From: Streptomyces sp. A012304
GTDB taxonomy: Bacteria > Actinomycetota > Actinomycetes > Streptomycetales > Streptomycetaceae
Direction of reading: 5' to 3'
Assembly (NCBI RefSeq): GCF_026008495.1
Contig: NZ_BQUN01000134.1
Coordinates: 26,252-90,251, forward strand
DNA length: 64,000 nucleotides
Part shown: piece by piece, positions 32,453 through 41,125 of the stretch
How positions within the stretch are numbered: the stretch's first letter is position 1
Layout of the letters: every line of letters begins with the position of its first letter
Notes under the pieces: model-generated
Seen by the model: the letters and a program-made list of their open reading frames with translations, nothing else
Told to the model about the DNA's origin: nothing
Databases searched by the model: none
Position numbers and translations under genes: made by a program

Positions 32453-32472
32453 CGTCAGGTGTGACGTCAGCC
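32453..32472 (-). promoter_or_regulatory. Spaced GACGTCAG direct repeat upstream of a PBP gene
   Basis: GACGTCAG occurs at 32453-32460 and again at 32465-32472, 12 bp apart, about 115 bp upstream of the 30670-32340 gene. A -10-like TAGGCT on the minus strand follows at about 32429. The 188-bp gap between the two PBP genes also holds GGCCG-rich tandem units (32484-32523). The element may be a regulator site. Confidence 0.35.
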
Positions 32473-32528
32473 ACCCGGGGGAACGGCCGAGAAAGGCCGC
32501 GGAACGGCCGCGGAACGGCCGTGGGGTC

Positions 32529-34169
32529 TCAGCCGCCCGCCCCCAGCACGGACGCGACGATCGGGCCGGCCGCGTCGACGCCGTGTCCGCCGGACTGCAC
32601 CAGCGCCGCCGCCGCGACGTCGTCGCGGTAGCCGGTGAACCAGCTGTCGGACGTGGCCTTGCCGTCGACCTCCGCGGAGCCCGTCTTCGCGCCGATCCGG
32701 CCGCTGAGGCCCGACATCACCCCGGCCGCCGTGCCGCTGGTCGCGGTGCGGTTCATCATCGACCGCAACTGCTGCACCGTGGCGGAGTCCAGCCCCCGGG
32801 CGCGGGCCGGCTCCCGCCCGTCGAGGCTGAGCGGCACGATCACCGGCTGCCGGAAGGTGCCCGTCATCGCGGTCGCCGTGATCGACGCCATGTTCAGCGG
32901 GTTCAGCTGCACCTGGCCCTGGCCGATCAGGGCGGCCGCGGTGTCCGATCCGCCGGCCGCCGGGACGGAGCCGTCGAAGGAGGGGATGCCGGTCTTCCAG
33001 TCCAGACCGATGCCGAATCGATCCTTCGCCTCGTTGGTGAGCGAGTCGACCTGGATCTCGTCAGCGAACTTGATGAAGGCGGTGTTGCAGGAGCGGGCGA
33101 AGCTCCACGAGAGCGTCGCGCTCTCGTTCGGTGTCAGGTCCTTGATGTTGTGGAAGGTCTGGCTCTCCGAGACCGCCTCCGGCGGACAGGGCGCCGGCCC
33201 GGTCGCCGTCGTGAGCCCGTTGTCGATCAGCATCGCCGCGCTGACGATCTTCATGGTGGAGCCGGGCGCCACCTCGCCCAGGAACGCCGCGTTCCAGCCG
33301 TCACCACGGTGGTTGGCGACCGCCAGCACCTCACCGCTGCTCGGCTTCACGGCCACCACCGACGACTCGCCGTACCTCTGCACGGCCTTCTCGGCCGCCG
33401 CCTGCACGCCCGCGCTGAGGGTGGTGGGCAGCCGGCCCGCCTTGCCCTCGGCGAGGGTGAGCAGCGGGGTGTCGGCGGTGTCCGGGGTGGCGTGCCGGAT
33501 CGCCAGCTCGACGCCGGGCGTGCCGCCCGCCTTGTCGCCGTACTTGGCGCGCAGTTCGTCCAGGATCGGGCCGAGCGAGGGATATTTCTCCTTGGTCAGC
33601 ACCTTGCCGTCGCGGTCCACGGCCTCGATGGGCGGCGCCGCCGAGTCACCGGTGACCAGCGTGTCGTCCATGGACTTCAGCTGCGGGTGGACGACCGAGG
33701 GCTGCCAGTCGACCAGCGCCTTCCCGGTGGTGATCCCCCGCACCACCGTCAGCCGGCTCCGGTAGACCAGCGGCTTGGATGTGCCCTCGTACGACACCGT
33801 CGCCTTCACCGTGTACGGCACCGTGGCGCCGGTCGCCGCACCCGGGGTGATCCTCACCCCGGTGATGTGGGCGTTCACGGCGTACGAGGTGAGCAGCGGC
33901 TCCGCCTTCGCCTCGTTGTTGGTGAGCGCGGCCGCCGCGGCCGCCTGGCCCTTCTCCCAGGCCGCGAAGAAGGCGGTGGCCGTCTCCTTCACCTCGGAGC
34001 TGCTCGGCGGCCCGCTCTTCTTCACCTCGGCCGGCCCGCTCGTCCCCGAGGAGCCGCCGCCCCCGTCCCCGTCGAGCGCGTTGACGAGGTTGTAGGCGCC
34101 GTATCCGGCCCCGCCCACCATCACCGCGAACACCGAGCCGACGATCGTCGCCTTGGCCCCTTTGCGCAT
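32529..34169 (-). CDS. Class B penicillin-binding protein with MecA_N domain (paralogue)
   Basis: A 546-residue paralogue of the adjacent PBP, with the same plan: one membrane anchor (residues 9-30), a Gly/Ser linker, a MecA_N domain (about 57-165) and a transpeptidase with STMK (304-307), SCN (360-362) and KTG (495-497). ATG 34167-34169. The two proteins share long identical blocks such as APGSTMK, FARSCNTAFI and GAKTGSAEVDG, which indicates an old tandem duplication. The 188-bp gap between the genes allows separate promoters. Confidence 0.93.
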   Translation of the reverse strand: MRKGAKATIVGSVFAVMVGGAGYGAYNLVNALDGDGGGGSSGTSGPAEVKKSGPPSSSEVKETATAFFAAWEKGQAAAAAALTNNEAKAEPLLTSYAVNAHITGVRITPGAATGATVPYTVKATVSYEGTSKPLVYRSRLTVVRGITTGKALVDWQPSVVHPQLKSMDDTLVTGDSAAPPIEAVDRDGKVLTKEKYPSLGPILDELRAKYGDKAGGTPGVELAIRHATPDTADTPLLTLAEGKAGRLPTTLSAGVQAAAEKAVQRYGESSVVAVKPSSGEVLAVANHRGDGWNAAFLGEVAPGSTMKIVSAAMLIDNGLTTATGPAPCPPEAVSESQTFHNIKDLTPNESATLSWSFARSCNTAFIKFADEIQVDSLTNEAKDRFGIGLDWKTGIPSFDGSVPAAGGSDTAAALIGQGQVQLNPLNMASITATAMTGTFRQPVIVPLSLDGREPARARGLDSATVQQLRSMMNRTATSGTAAGVMSGLSGRIGAKTGSAEVDGKATSDSWFTGYRDDVAAAALVQSGGHGVDAAGPIVASVLGAGG

Positions 34170-34337
34170 GGCGCGAACCCTCCCCGTTCAGTCCCCGTGC
34201 GACCCTCCCGAACCTTTTTGAACGCGTTCAGGAAGGCCGGTCATGCTCGCACTGTATGCGGCCCCAGGGCCTCCTGTGACGGGAGTTTCCGGAAGTTGTC
34301 CGAAGGGAGACCGGCATTTGGGGTTCCAGGGGCTGAA

Positions 34338-36089
34338 TCAGACCCAGGTATCCAGCCACATACGTGAACGCCAGGAGTCGATCGGGATGGCCTGACCGGT
34401 GTACAGCGGCCAGAAGTAGATGAAGTTCCACGCGATCAGCAGGACCAGCACACCCGCACTCGTCGCCCCCACCACCCGGCGGGTGTCGCTCGACCCCGGC
34501 CGCCCGACGATCGCCCCCACCATCATCGCCACCGCCAGACACAGGAACGGCAGGAAGACCACCGCGTAGAAGAGGAAGATCGTCCGCTCCTGGTACAGGA
34601 ACCACGGCAGATACCCGGCCGCGACACCGCAGGCGATCGCGCCCGCCCGCCAGTCCCGGCGGAAGAACCAGCGCCACAGCACGAACAGGACCGCGAAGCA
34701 GGCCGCCCACCACAGCATCGGCGTACCGAGCGCCAGCACCTCCCGCGCGCACTTCTCACCCGCGTCCACCGGACAGCCGTCCTTGCCCGGCGTCGGCGAC
34801 TCGTAGAAGTACGACACCGGCCGGCCCAGGACGATCCAGCTCCACGGGTTCGACTGGTACCGGTGCGGCGAGGTCAGATGGGTGTGGAACTCGAACACCT
34901 CGTGCTCGTAGTGCCACAGGCTCAGCCACCAGTCCGGGAACAGCCACGACCAGCTGCTGCTGCGCCCGTTCGCCGTCGCCCAGTCGCGGTAGTAGCCGCC
35001 CGAGCCGTCCCGGGCGGAGAGGATCCAGCCCGTCCACGACGCCAGGTACGTCACCAGCGCGACCGGCACGGTGGCGAGGAACGCCAGGCCCGTGTCCCGC
35101 TTCAGCACCGCCGCGTACGGGTGGCGGGCGCCCGCCACCCGGCGCGCGGCCACGTCCCACACCACGCTCATCAGGCAGAACGCGACCATGATGTACAGGC
35201 CGTTCCACTTCGTGCCGATGGCCAGTCCCAGCATCACCCCGGCCGCCCAGCGCCACGGCCGCCACCCCAGCCGGGTGGTCTCGGCGATGTGCGCGTCGGG
35301 CCGGTACCGGCCGTCCGCGTCCGACGGCAGCGCCGCCGCGAGCCGCGCCCGCGCCCTGTCCCGGTCGATCAGCAGACAGCCGAACGTCGCCAGCACGAAG
35401 AACATCAGCACGCCGTCGAGCAGCGCGGTGCGGCTCATCACGAAGTGCAGCCCGTCCACCGCCATCAGCGCGCCCGCCAGGCAGCCCAGGAACGTCGACC
35501 GGAACAGCCGGCGCCCGATCCGGCACAGCATGAGCACGCTCAGCGTGCCCAGCAGCGCCGTCATGAACCGCCAGCCGAACGGATCGAACCCGAAGAGCAG
35601 CTCGCCCAGCCCGATGACGTACTTGCCGACCGGCGGATGCACCACGTACGACGCGTCCGTCGGAACCGAGACGTCGCCGCCCGTGGAGAGGATCAGGTTG
35701 TTGGCGTTCTTGTCCCAGTTGACCTCGAAACCCCGGTGGACGATCGCCCACGCGTCCTTCGCGTAGTACGTCTCGTCGAATATCACCGCCTTCGGGCTGC
35801 CCAGGTTCCAGAACCGCAGCACGCCCGCCAGCAGCGTCACCAGCAGCGGCCCGCCCCAGCCGGACCAGCGGGTGATCCGGCCGGCGAGCGTGGGCGGCAC
35901 GCCCAGCGCCTGCCACAGCCGCGGTCCGGGCTCGGTGTACGGCGGCACCAGCCGCTCGCGGACGTCGCCGGCCGGCTCCGCCGCGTATCCGAAACGGCGC
36001 AGTCGCTGCCGCCACAGCGGCCGCTCGTCCTGCGGCGCGTGGCCCTGCCGGTAGTCCGTGGAGTCCATGGAGGACGCGGTACTGGTCAC
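34338..36089 (-). CDS. pmt: Protein O-mannosyltransferase (GT39)
   Basis: A 583-residue polytopic glycosyltransferase that transfers mannose from polyprenyl-phosphate-mannose to exported proteins. The first external loop carries the catalytic Asp-Glu (VIFDETYYAKDAW), followed by about ten membrane helices and a C-terminal region with the NFIYFWPLYTG end. GTG 36087-36089 follows a leaderless -10; ATG 36066-36068 would shorten it by 7. It is divergent from rsmI over 63 bp, a pairing also found in mycobacteria. In Streptomyces the enzyme is needed for glycoprotein formation and infection by phage phiC31. Confidence 0.95.
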   Translation of the reverse strand: MTSTASSMDSTDYRQGHAPQDERPLWRQRLRRFGYAAEPAGDVRERLVPPYTEPGPRLWQALGVPPTLAGRITRWSGWGGPLLVTLLAGVLRFWNLGSPKAVIFDETYYAKDAWAIVHRGFEVNWDKNANNLILSTGGDVSVPTDASYVVHPPVGKYVIGLGELLFGFDPFGWRFMTALLGTLSVLMLCRIGRRLFRSTFLGCLAGALMAVDGLHFVMSRTALLDGVLMFFVLATFGCLLIDRDRARARLAAALPSDADGRYRPDAHIAETTRLGWRPWRWAAGVMLGLAIGTKWNGLYIMVAFCLMSVVWDVAARRVAGARHPYAAVLKRDTGLAFLATVPVALVTYLASWTGWILSARDGSGGYYRDWATANGRSSSWSWLFPDWWLSLWHYEHEVFEFHTHLTSPHRYQSNPWSWIVLGRPVSYFYESPTPGKDGCPVDAGEKCAREVLALGTPMLWWAACFAVLFVLWRWFFRRDWRAGAIACGVAAGYLPWFLYQERTIFLFYAVVFLPFLCLAVAMMVGAIVGRPGSSDTRRVVGATSAGVLVLLIAWNFIYFWPLYTGQAIPIDSWRSRMWLDTWV

Positions 36090-36095
36090 CGCGCC

Positions 36096-36101
36096 ATCGT
36101 A
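36096..36101 (-). promoter_or_regulatory. -10 element of a leaderless pmt promoter
   Basis: On the minus strand TACGAT ends 6 nt before the pmt GTG, and no ribosome-binding site is seen. Confidence 0.5.
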
Positions 36102-36152
36102 GGGAACCCTTCTGTGGGATTCCCGTGCCTCACCCCCTGCGAGACTGGAAAC

Positions 36153-37010
36153 GTGACAGTCACACCCGGAACCCTGGTCCTTGCCGGCACCCCCATCGGC
36201 GACATCGCGGACGCACCCCCTCGGCTCGCCGAGGAGCTGGCCGGCGCCGACGTCATCGCCGCCGAGGACACCCGGCGGCTGCGGCGCCTGACCCAGGCTC
36301 TGGACGTCGCCCCCAAGGGGCGCGTGGTGTCGTACTTCGAGGGCAACGAGTCCGCCCGCACCCCCGAACTCGTCGAGGAACTGCTCGGCGGCGCCCGCGT
36401 GCTGCTGGTCACCGACGCCGGGATGCCGTCGGTGTCGGACCCCGGCTACCGGTTGGTCGCGGCGGCCGTGGAGCGCGACGTCCGGGTCACCGCCGTGCCC
36501 GGCCCGTCCGCCGTGCTGACCGCCCTCGCCCTGTCCGGGCTGCCCGTCGACCGCTTCTGCTTCGAGGGCTTCCTGCCGCGCAAGGCGGGGGAGCGACTCA
36601 CCCGGCTGCGGGAGGTGGCCGGGGAGCGCCGCACCCTCGTCTACTTCGAGGCCCCGCACCGCCTCGACGACACCCTCGCCGCGATGGCCGAGGTGTTCGG
36701 CGGCGAGCGGCGGGCCGCCGTCTGCCGGGAGCTGACCAAGACCTACGAGGAGGTCCGGCGCGGCCCGCTGGCGGAGCTGGCGGCGTGGGCCGCGCAGGGC
36801 GTGCGCGGCGAGATCACCGTCGTCGTCTCCGGGGCGCCGGAGCGCGCCGCCGAGAAGCCCGACCCGGAGGAGCTGGTGCGGCGGGTACGGGCGCGCGAGG
36901 AGGCCGGCGAGCGCCGCAAGGAGGCGATCGCGGCGGTGGCGGCGGAGGCGGGGCTGCCGAAGCGTGAGGTGTTCGACGCGGTGGTGGCGGCGAAGCACGC
37001 CACCGGCTGA
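36153..37010 (+). CDS. rsmI: 16S rRNA (cytidine-1402-2'-O)-methyltransferase
   Basis: A 285-residue SAM-dependent tetrapyrrole-methylase-fold enzyme that modifies C1402 of 16S rRNA. Motifs: LAGTPIGDIADAP at the start, AEDTRRLRRL, VTDAGMPSVSDPGY, PGPSAVLTAL, and the C-terminal KREVFDAVVA. GTG 36153 lies 6 nt after GAGACT, which has the position but not a good sequence for a leaderless -10. It is divergent from pmt. Confidence 0.95.
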   Translation: MTVTPGTLVLAGTPIGDIADAPPRLAEELAGADVIAAEDTRRLRRLTQALDVAPKGRVVSYFEGNESARTPELVEELLGGARVLLVTDAGMPSVSDPGYRLVAAAVERDVRVTAVPGPSAVLTALALSGLPVDRFCFEGFLPRKAGERLTRLREVAGERRTLVYFEAPHRLDDTLAAMAEVFGGERRAAVCRELTKTYEEVRRGPLAELAAWAAQGVRGEITVVVSGAPERAAEKPDPEELVRRVRAREEAGERRKEAIAAVAAEAGLPKREVFDAVVAAKHATG

Positions 37011-37228
37011 ACCGGCCCGGCCACGTCGTCATGGACGGGCGTTCGTCATGCACGGGTAAAGGGCGAATGTAAAAAGCAAAGCTCACAGGCCCCGCGTGAA
37101 CCGCTTCGGCAAGGACAGCCCAAAACGGCTCCAACACTCGACAGGTCCGCTCCGTCCGGGCCGCGGGAGGAGTCCACTGGACGCAGGACGCACCCGTCCC
37201 CCTGGTCCAGCGGACAAGAGGAGCTGGC

Positions 37229-37630
37229 ATGAGCGAGACCACCGGGCAGACCCGCCCGCACACCACGGCCATCCCCGTCGTGCACGAGTCGTACTCCTTC
37301 GCCTGCATGCGCTGCGGGTACGGCTGGGAGCAGTCGTACGAGATCGAGCACCACACGGACGGCGACGGACACGAGTTCGTCCTCTACGTGGCCGACGGCC
37401 GGACCGTGCCGTCCCCGTTGAGCCGTCCGACGTGCCAGAACTGCGACGGGCACCTGGTGCGCATCATGCGGGCGGGACAGGTCTCCTCGGCGCTCGACGC
37501 GGCCCGCGGGCGGCCGGCGCCGCCGGCCGGACCGGTCGAGGTGCCGGTGCCCGCCCAGCGGCGCGAAGGACGGGAGCACCACTGGCACCTGTCCGACCTG
37601 CTCCACCCTTTCCAGCGCAAGGCCGGCTGA
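37229..37630 (+). CDS. Zinc-ribbon protein of unknown function
   Basis: A 133-residue protein with two Cys pairs, CMRCG (about 26-30) and CQNCDG (about 69-74), spaced as in a zinc ribbon. The C-terminus has a Pro-rich linker and a short HHWHLSDLLHPF element. GAGGAG lies 6 nt upstream of ATG 37229. It is conserved-looking but I know no function; binding of nucleic acid or protein is possible. The 218-bp region upstream contains no gene. Confidence 0.8.
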   Translation: MSETTGQTRPHTTAIPVVHESYSFACMRCGYGWEQSYEIEHHTDGDGHEFVLYVADGRTVPSPLSRPTCQNCDGHLVRIMRAGQVSSALDAARGRPAPPAGPVEVPVPAQRREGREHHWHLSDLLHPFQRKAG

Positions 37631-37691
37631 CCCCGCGCCGCGGCGGTCGTGCGGGGCGGCCGGGCGGCGGTCCGGGGGTGGACCCCTTCCG

Positions 37692-37697
37692 TAGGAT
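37692..37697 (+). promoter_or_regulatory. -10 element of a leaderless tatD promoter
   Basis: TAGGAT ends 6 nt before ATG 37704 with no ribosome-binding site. Confidence 0.5.
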
Positions 37698-37703
37698 CGG
37701 GGC

Positions 37704-38594
37704 ATGCCTTCGAACGCCTCCGACCGCACCGACAAGAACACGCCGCCGCCGCTCCCGGCCCCCCTCCAGGTGCCGGTCGCGGACTCCCACACCCACCTCG
37801 ACATGCAGTCCGGCACGGTCGAGGAGGCCCTCGCGAAAGCCGCGTCGGTCGGTGTGACGACGGTCGTCCAGGTCGGCTGCGACGTGCGCGGCTCCCGGTG
37901 GGCGGCCGAGACGGCCGCGGCCCACGACGCCGTCCACGCGGCCGTCGCCCTGCACCCCAACGAGGCCCCGCGCATCGTCCACGGCGACCCCGACGGCTGG
38001 TCCCGGCAGGGCGCGCGCGAGCCCGGGGGCGCGGCGGCGCTCGACGAGGCGCTCGCCGAGATCGACCGCCTGGCCGCGCTCCCCCATGTGAAGGGCGTCG
38101 GCGAGACGGGTCTCGACCACTTCCGCACCGGCCCCGAGGGCAAGGAGGCGCAGGAGCGTTCCTTCCGCGCCCACATCGAGATCGCCAAACGGCACGGCAA
38201 GGCCCTGGTCATCCACGACCGCGACGCCCACGCCGACGTCCTGCGCGTCCTCAAGGAGGAGGGCGCCCCCGAGCGCACCGTCTTCCACTGCTACTCCGGC
38301 GACGCCGAGATGGCCGAGATCTGCGCCCGCGCCGGGTACTTCATGTCCTTCGCCGGCAACGTCACCTTCAAGAACGCCCAGAACCTGCGCGACGCGCTCG
38401 CCGTCGCCCCGCTGGAGCTGGTCCTGGTGGAGACCGACGCGCCCTTCCTGACCCCGGTGCCCTACCGCGGTCGGCCCAACGCCCCGTACCTGGTGCCGGT
38501 CACCGTGCGCGCGATGGCCGCCGTCCGGGGCGTCGACGAGGACGCGATGGCGACGGCCCTCGCCGCGAACACGGCCCGCGCCTTCGCCTACTGA
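37704..38594 (+). CDS. tatD: TatD-family metal-dependent deoxyribonuclease
   Basis: A 296-residue TIM-barrel hydrolase. Metal ligands are present in order: DSHTHLD, GVGETGLDHF (Glu), VIHDRDAH, VFHCYSGD and VETDAPFL (Asp). The first 22 residues are a hydrophilic extension. It heads a conserved series tatD-rpfB-ksgA-ispE also known in Mycobacterium. TatD enzymes act in DNA repair or degradation, and not in Tat export despite the name. Confidence 0.94.
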   Translation: MPSNASDRTDKNTPPPLPAPLQVPVADSHTHLDMQSGTVEEALAKAASVGVTTVVQVGCDVRGSRWAAETAAAHDAVHAAVALHPNEAPRIVHGDPDGWSRQGAREPGGAAALDEALAEIDRLAALPHVKGVGETGLDHFRTGPEGKEAQERSFRAHIEIAKRHGKALVIHDRDAHADVLRVLKEEGAPERTVFHCYSGDAEMAEICARAGYFMSFAGNVTFKNAQNLRDALAVAPLELVLVETDAPFLTPVPYRGRPNAPYLVPVTVRAMAAVRGVDEDAMATALAANTARAFAY

Positions 38595-38630
38595 ACCGAT
38601 CCGAACACAACTCTCAGTAGCCGCGTCGCT

Positions 38631-38659
38631 TTGGAGAGTGACGATCGCTCCGCTAGGTT
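38631..38659 (+). promoter_or_regulatory. rpfB promoter
   Basis: -35 TTGGAG (38631-38636), a 17-bp spacer and -10 TAGGTT (38654-38659). Transcription would start near 38666, which rules out the more upstream in-frame TTG 38631 as the start codon of rpfB and supports GTG 38715. Confidence 0.6.
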
Positions 38660-38714
38660 CTGGGGGCCCGATCCGGACCCCCTGGACCCCTCCGGCCCCC
38701 TGGAGCGTGTCGGC

Positions 38715-40118
38715 GTGAGCAACCCCCACCACCAGACGTTCGAGACACCGTACGGCCCGAGCGAGCCCCACGACCCCCACGACCTTTACGCCCCGCAGCC
38801 CGACGTGCACGGCGCGGAGACCCGGGCGTACGGGGTGTACGCGGCGCCCGGCTCGTACGAGGACACCTACCGGCCCGCCTACGAGGTCCCGGACCCCCCC
38901 GAGCCGCGGGTGCCGCGGGAGCCGCCGGAGACGCTGGTGCTGCCCGGCGGGAGCGGCGACGCGAGCGAGGGCCGGTGGGGAGCGGGACGGCGGGCCGCGC
39001 GCCGGCGCCGGACGCGTTCCGCCGAGCGCCCGGACTCCCCGATGCGCCGCCTGCTGCCCCAGGCCCTGGTCGTGGCGTTCCTCGCCGGCGGCACCACCGC
39101 CTTCCTCGCCAAGGACAAGGCGGTCGAGCTGACCGTCGACGGCAGGCCCCGCACTCTGCACACCTTCGCCGACGACGTCACCGAACTGCTCGCGGAGGAG
39201 GACGTACGCGTCGGCGCCCACGACGTGGTGGCACCCGCCCCCGGCACCCCGCTCACCAGCGGCGACGAGATCGCCGTCCGCTACGGCCGCCCCGTCCGCC
39301 TCACCCTGGACGGGCAGCTGCGCGAGGTGTGGACGACGGCCCGCACGGTCGAGGGGGCGCTCGAACAGCTCGGGGTGCGTGCGGAGGGCGCGTACCTGTC
39401 CGCGGCGCGCTCCCAGCGCATCGGGCGCGCGGGGCTCGCGCTGAACGTGCGCACCGAACGCGCCGTGACGATCATGGCCGACGGCCGGGCCCGCACCATC
39501 CGCACCAACGCGGCGACCGTGCGGGAGGCGGTCGAGGCGGCCGGCATCACCCTGCGCGGACAGGACACCACCTCCGTCCCCCTCGGGAGCTTCCCGCGCG
39601 ACGGGCAGACGGTGACCGTGCTGCGGATCACCGGCAGCCGGGAGGTGCGCGAGGAGCAGATCCCGTTCGTGGTGCGACGGGTGGCGGACCCCTCCGTGTT
39701 CAAGGGCACGGAGATCGTGGAGCGTGCCGGGCAGCCGGGGCTGCTGCGGGTCACATACGCCCTGCGCACCGTCAACGGCGTCCGGCAGAAGCCGCGGTTG
39801 ATCAGGACCGAGATCGTGCGCGAGCCGCGCGCGCAGGTCGTCAAGGTCGGCACCAAGCCGCTGCCGGCGTCCGTGCGCGGCGCCGACGGCCTGAACTGGC
39901 AGGGCCTCGCGGCCTGCGAGTCCGGCGGCCGCCCCGACGCGGTCGACCCGTCCGGCACCTACGGCGGCCTCTACCAGTTCGACACCCGCACCTGGCAGAG
40001 CCTCGGCGGCACCGGCCGCCCCGAGGACGCCCCCGCGGCCGAACAGACCCTCCGCGCCAAGAAGCTCTACACCCGACGCGGCGCATCCCCCTGGCCCCAC
40101 TGCGGAACCCGCCTGTAG
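38715..40118 (+). CDS. rpfB: RpfB-type resuscitation-promoting factor
   Basis: A 467-residue cell-wall muralytic enzyme. Order: a cytoplasmic Pro/Tyr-rich region (1-110), one membrane anchor (114-132), three DUF348 domains (about 136-180, 195-235, 250-295), a G5 domain (302-380) and a C-terminal Rpf lysozyme-like domain (392-467) with the catalytic Glu402 (ACESGG) and GGLYQFDTRTW. GGAG is 9 nt before GTG 38715. It sits between tatD and ksgA as in Mycobacterium. It cleaves peptidoglycan during spore germination or regrowth. The very long cytoplasmic N-terminus is not found in mycobacterial RpfB. Confidence 0.95.
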   Translation: MSNPHHQTFETPYGPSEPHDPHDLYAPQPDVHGAETRAYGVYAAPGSYEDTYRPAYEVPDPPEPRVPREPPETLVLPGGSGDASEGRWGAGRRAARRRRTRSAERPDSPMRRLLPQALVVAFLAGGTTAFLAKDKAVELTVDGRPRTLHTFADDVTELLAEEDVRVGAHDVVAPAPGTPLTSGDEIAVRYGRPVRLTLDGQLREVWTTARTVEGALEQLGVRAEGAYLSAARSQRIGRAGLALNVRTERAVTIMADGRARTIRTNAATVREAVEAAGITLRGQDTTSVPLGSFPRDGQTVTVLRITGSREVREEQIPFVVRRVADPSVFKGTEIVERAGQPGLLRVTYALRTVNGVRQKPRLIRTEIVREPRAQVVKVGTKPLPASVRGADGLNWQGLAACESGGRPDAVDPSGTYGGLYQFDTRTWQSLGGTGRPEDAPAAEQTLRAKKLYTRRGASPWPHCGTRL

Positions 40119-40155
40119 CTCGTGGCCGCGGGCTGCGTGCCGCCTGGGGCGGCAC

Positions 40156-40183
40156 GGGGGACCGGGGGCCGGGGGGCCGGGGG
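40156..40183 (+). other. G-quadruplex-forming motif
   Basis: Four G runs in 28 nt: G5 (40156-40160), G5 (40164-40168), G6 (40171-40176) and G5 (40179-40183), with loops of 2-3 nt. It lies 37 bp after the rpfB stop and 57 bp before the ksgA -10, on the coding strand of both. Confidence 0.7.
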
Positions 40184-40240
40184 TATCCCCGCCCGGCCGC
40201 GGCGCGGGGCAACCGGACGGGACGCCCACCTGCCGCCCCG

Positions 40241-40246
40241 TACCCT
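40241..40246 (+). promoter_or_regulatory. -10 element of a leaderless ksgA promoter
   Basis: TACCCT ends 6 nt before GTG 40253; no ribosome-binding site. Confidence 0.5.
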
Positions 40247-40252
40247 TGTCCC

Positions 40253-41125
40253 GTGACCAGCCCCACCCCCGACGCCCTCCTCGGCCCCGCCGACATCCGC
40301 GAACTGGCGGCCGCCCTCGGCGTACGCCCCACCAAACAGCGCGGCCAGAACTTCGTGATCGACGCGAACACGGTCCGCCGTATCGTCCGCACCGCGGAGG
40401 TCCGCCCCGACGACGTGGTCGTCGAGGTGGGCCCGGGGCTCGGCTCACTGACCCTCGCGCTGCTGGAGGCCGCCGACCACGTCACCGCCGTCGAGATCGA
40501 CGACGTGCTGGCCGCCGCCCTCCCCGCGACGATCGCGGCCCGGATGCCGGCCCGCGCCGACCACTTCGCCCTTGTCCACTCGGACGCGATGCACGTGACC
40601 GAGCTGCCGGGCCCCGCCCCCACCGCGCTGGTCGCCAACCTCCCCTACAACGTCGCCGTGCCGGTCCTCCTCCACATGCTCGACACCTTCCCGAGCATCG
40701 AGCGCACCCTCGTCATGGTCCAGGCGGAGGTCGCCGACCGGCTCGCCGCCGCACCCGGCTCGAAGGTGTACGGCGTGCCGTCGGTCAAGGCCAACTGGTA
40801 CGCCGAGGTCAAGCGGGCCGGCGCGATCGGCCGCAACGTCTTCTGGCCCGCGCCCAACGTCGACAGCGGCCTGGTCTCGCTCGTCCGCCGCGCCGAGCCG
40901 ATCAAGACGACCGCCTCGAAGGCCGAGGTGTTCGCCGTCGTCGACGCGGCGTTCGCCCAGCGCCGCAAGACCCTGCGGGCCGCGCTCGCCGGCTGGGCGG
41001 GCTCCGCCGCGGCGGCCGAGACGGCCCTGGTCGCGGCCGGGGTGTCCCCCCAGGCGCGCGGGGAGTCACTCACCGTCGAGGAGTTCGCGCGCATCGCCGA
41101 GCACAAGCAGAAGGAATCCGAGTGA
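40253..41125 (+). CDS. ksgA: 16S rRNA dimethyladenosine transferase
   Basis: A 290-residue SAM-dependent enzyme that dimethylates A1518 and A1519 of 16S rRNA. Motifs: KQRGQNFVID, motif I VVEVGPGLGSLT, the acidic VTAVEIDD, and the catalytic NLPYNVAVP. The end is RIAEHKQKESE. The TGA overlaps the ispE GTG (GTGA), so translation is coupled. Confidence 0.96.
   Translation: MTSPTPDALLGPADIRELAAALGVRPTKQRGQNFVIDANTVRRIVRTAEVRPDDVVVEVGPGLGSLTLALLEAADHVTAVEIDDVLAAALPATIAARMPARADHFALVHSDAMHVTELPGPAPTALVANLPYNVAVPVLLHMLDTFPSIERTLVMVQAEVADRLAAAPGSKVYGVPSVKANWYAEVKRAGAIGRNVFWPAPNVDSGLVSLVRRAEPIKTTASKAEVFAVVDAAFAQRRKTLRAALAGWAGSAAAAETALVAAGVSPQARGESLTVEEFARIAEHKQKESE

Noticed and set aside
34863..36152. 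Plus-strand frame running antisense through pmt into rsmI
   Set aside because: The amino acid pattern is a GC-frame artefact; rsmI homology starts only at 36153.
38975..40252. Out-of-frame extension upstream of ksgA inside rpfB
   Set aside because: No domain is found and the rpfB frame explains the region.
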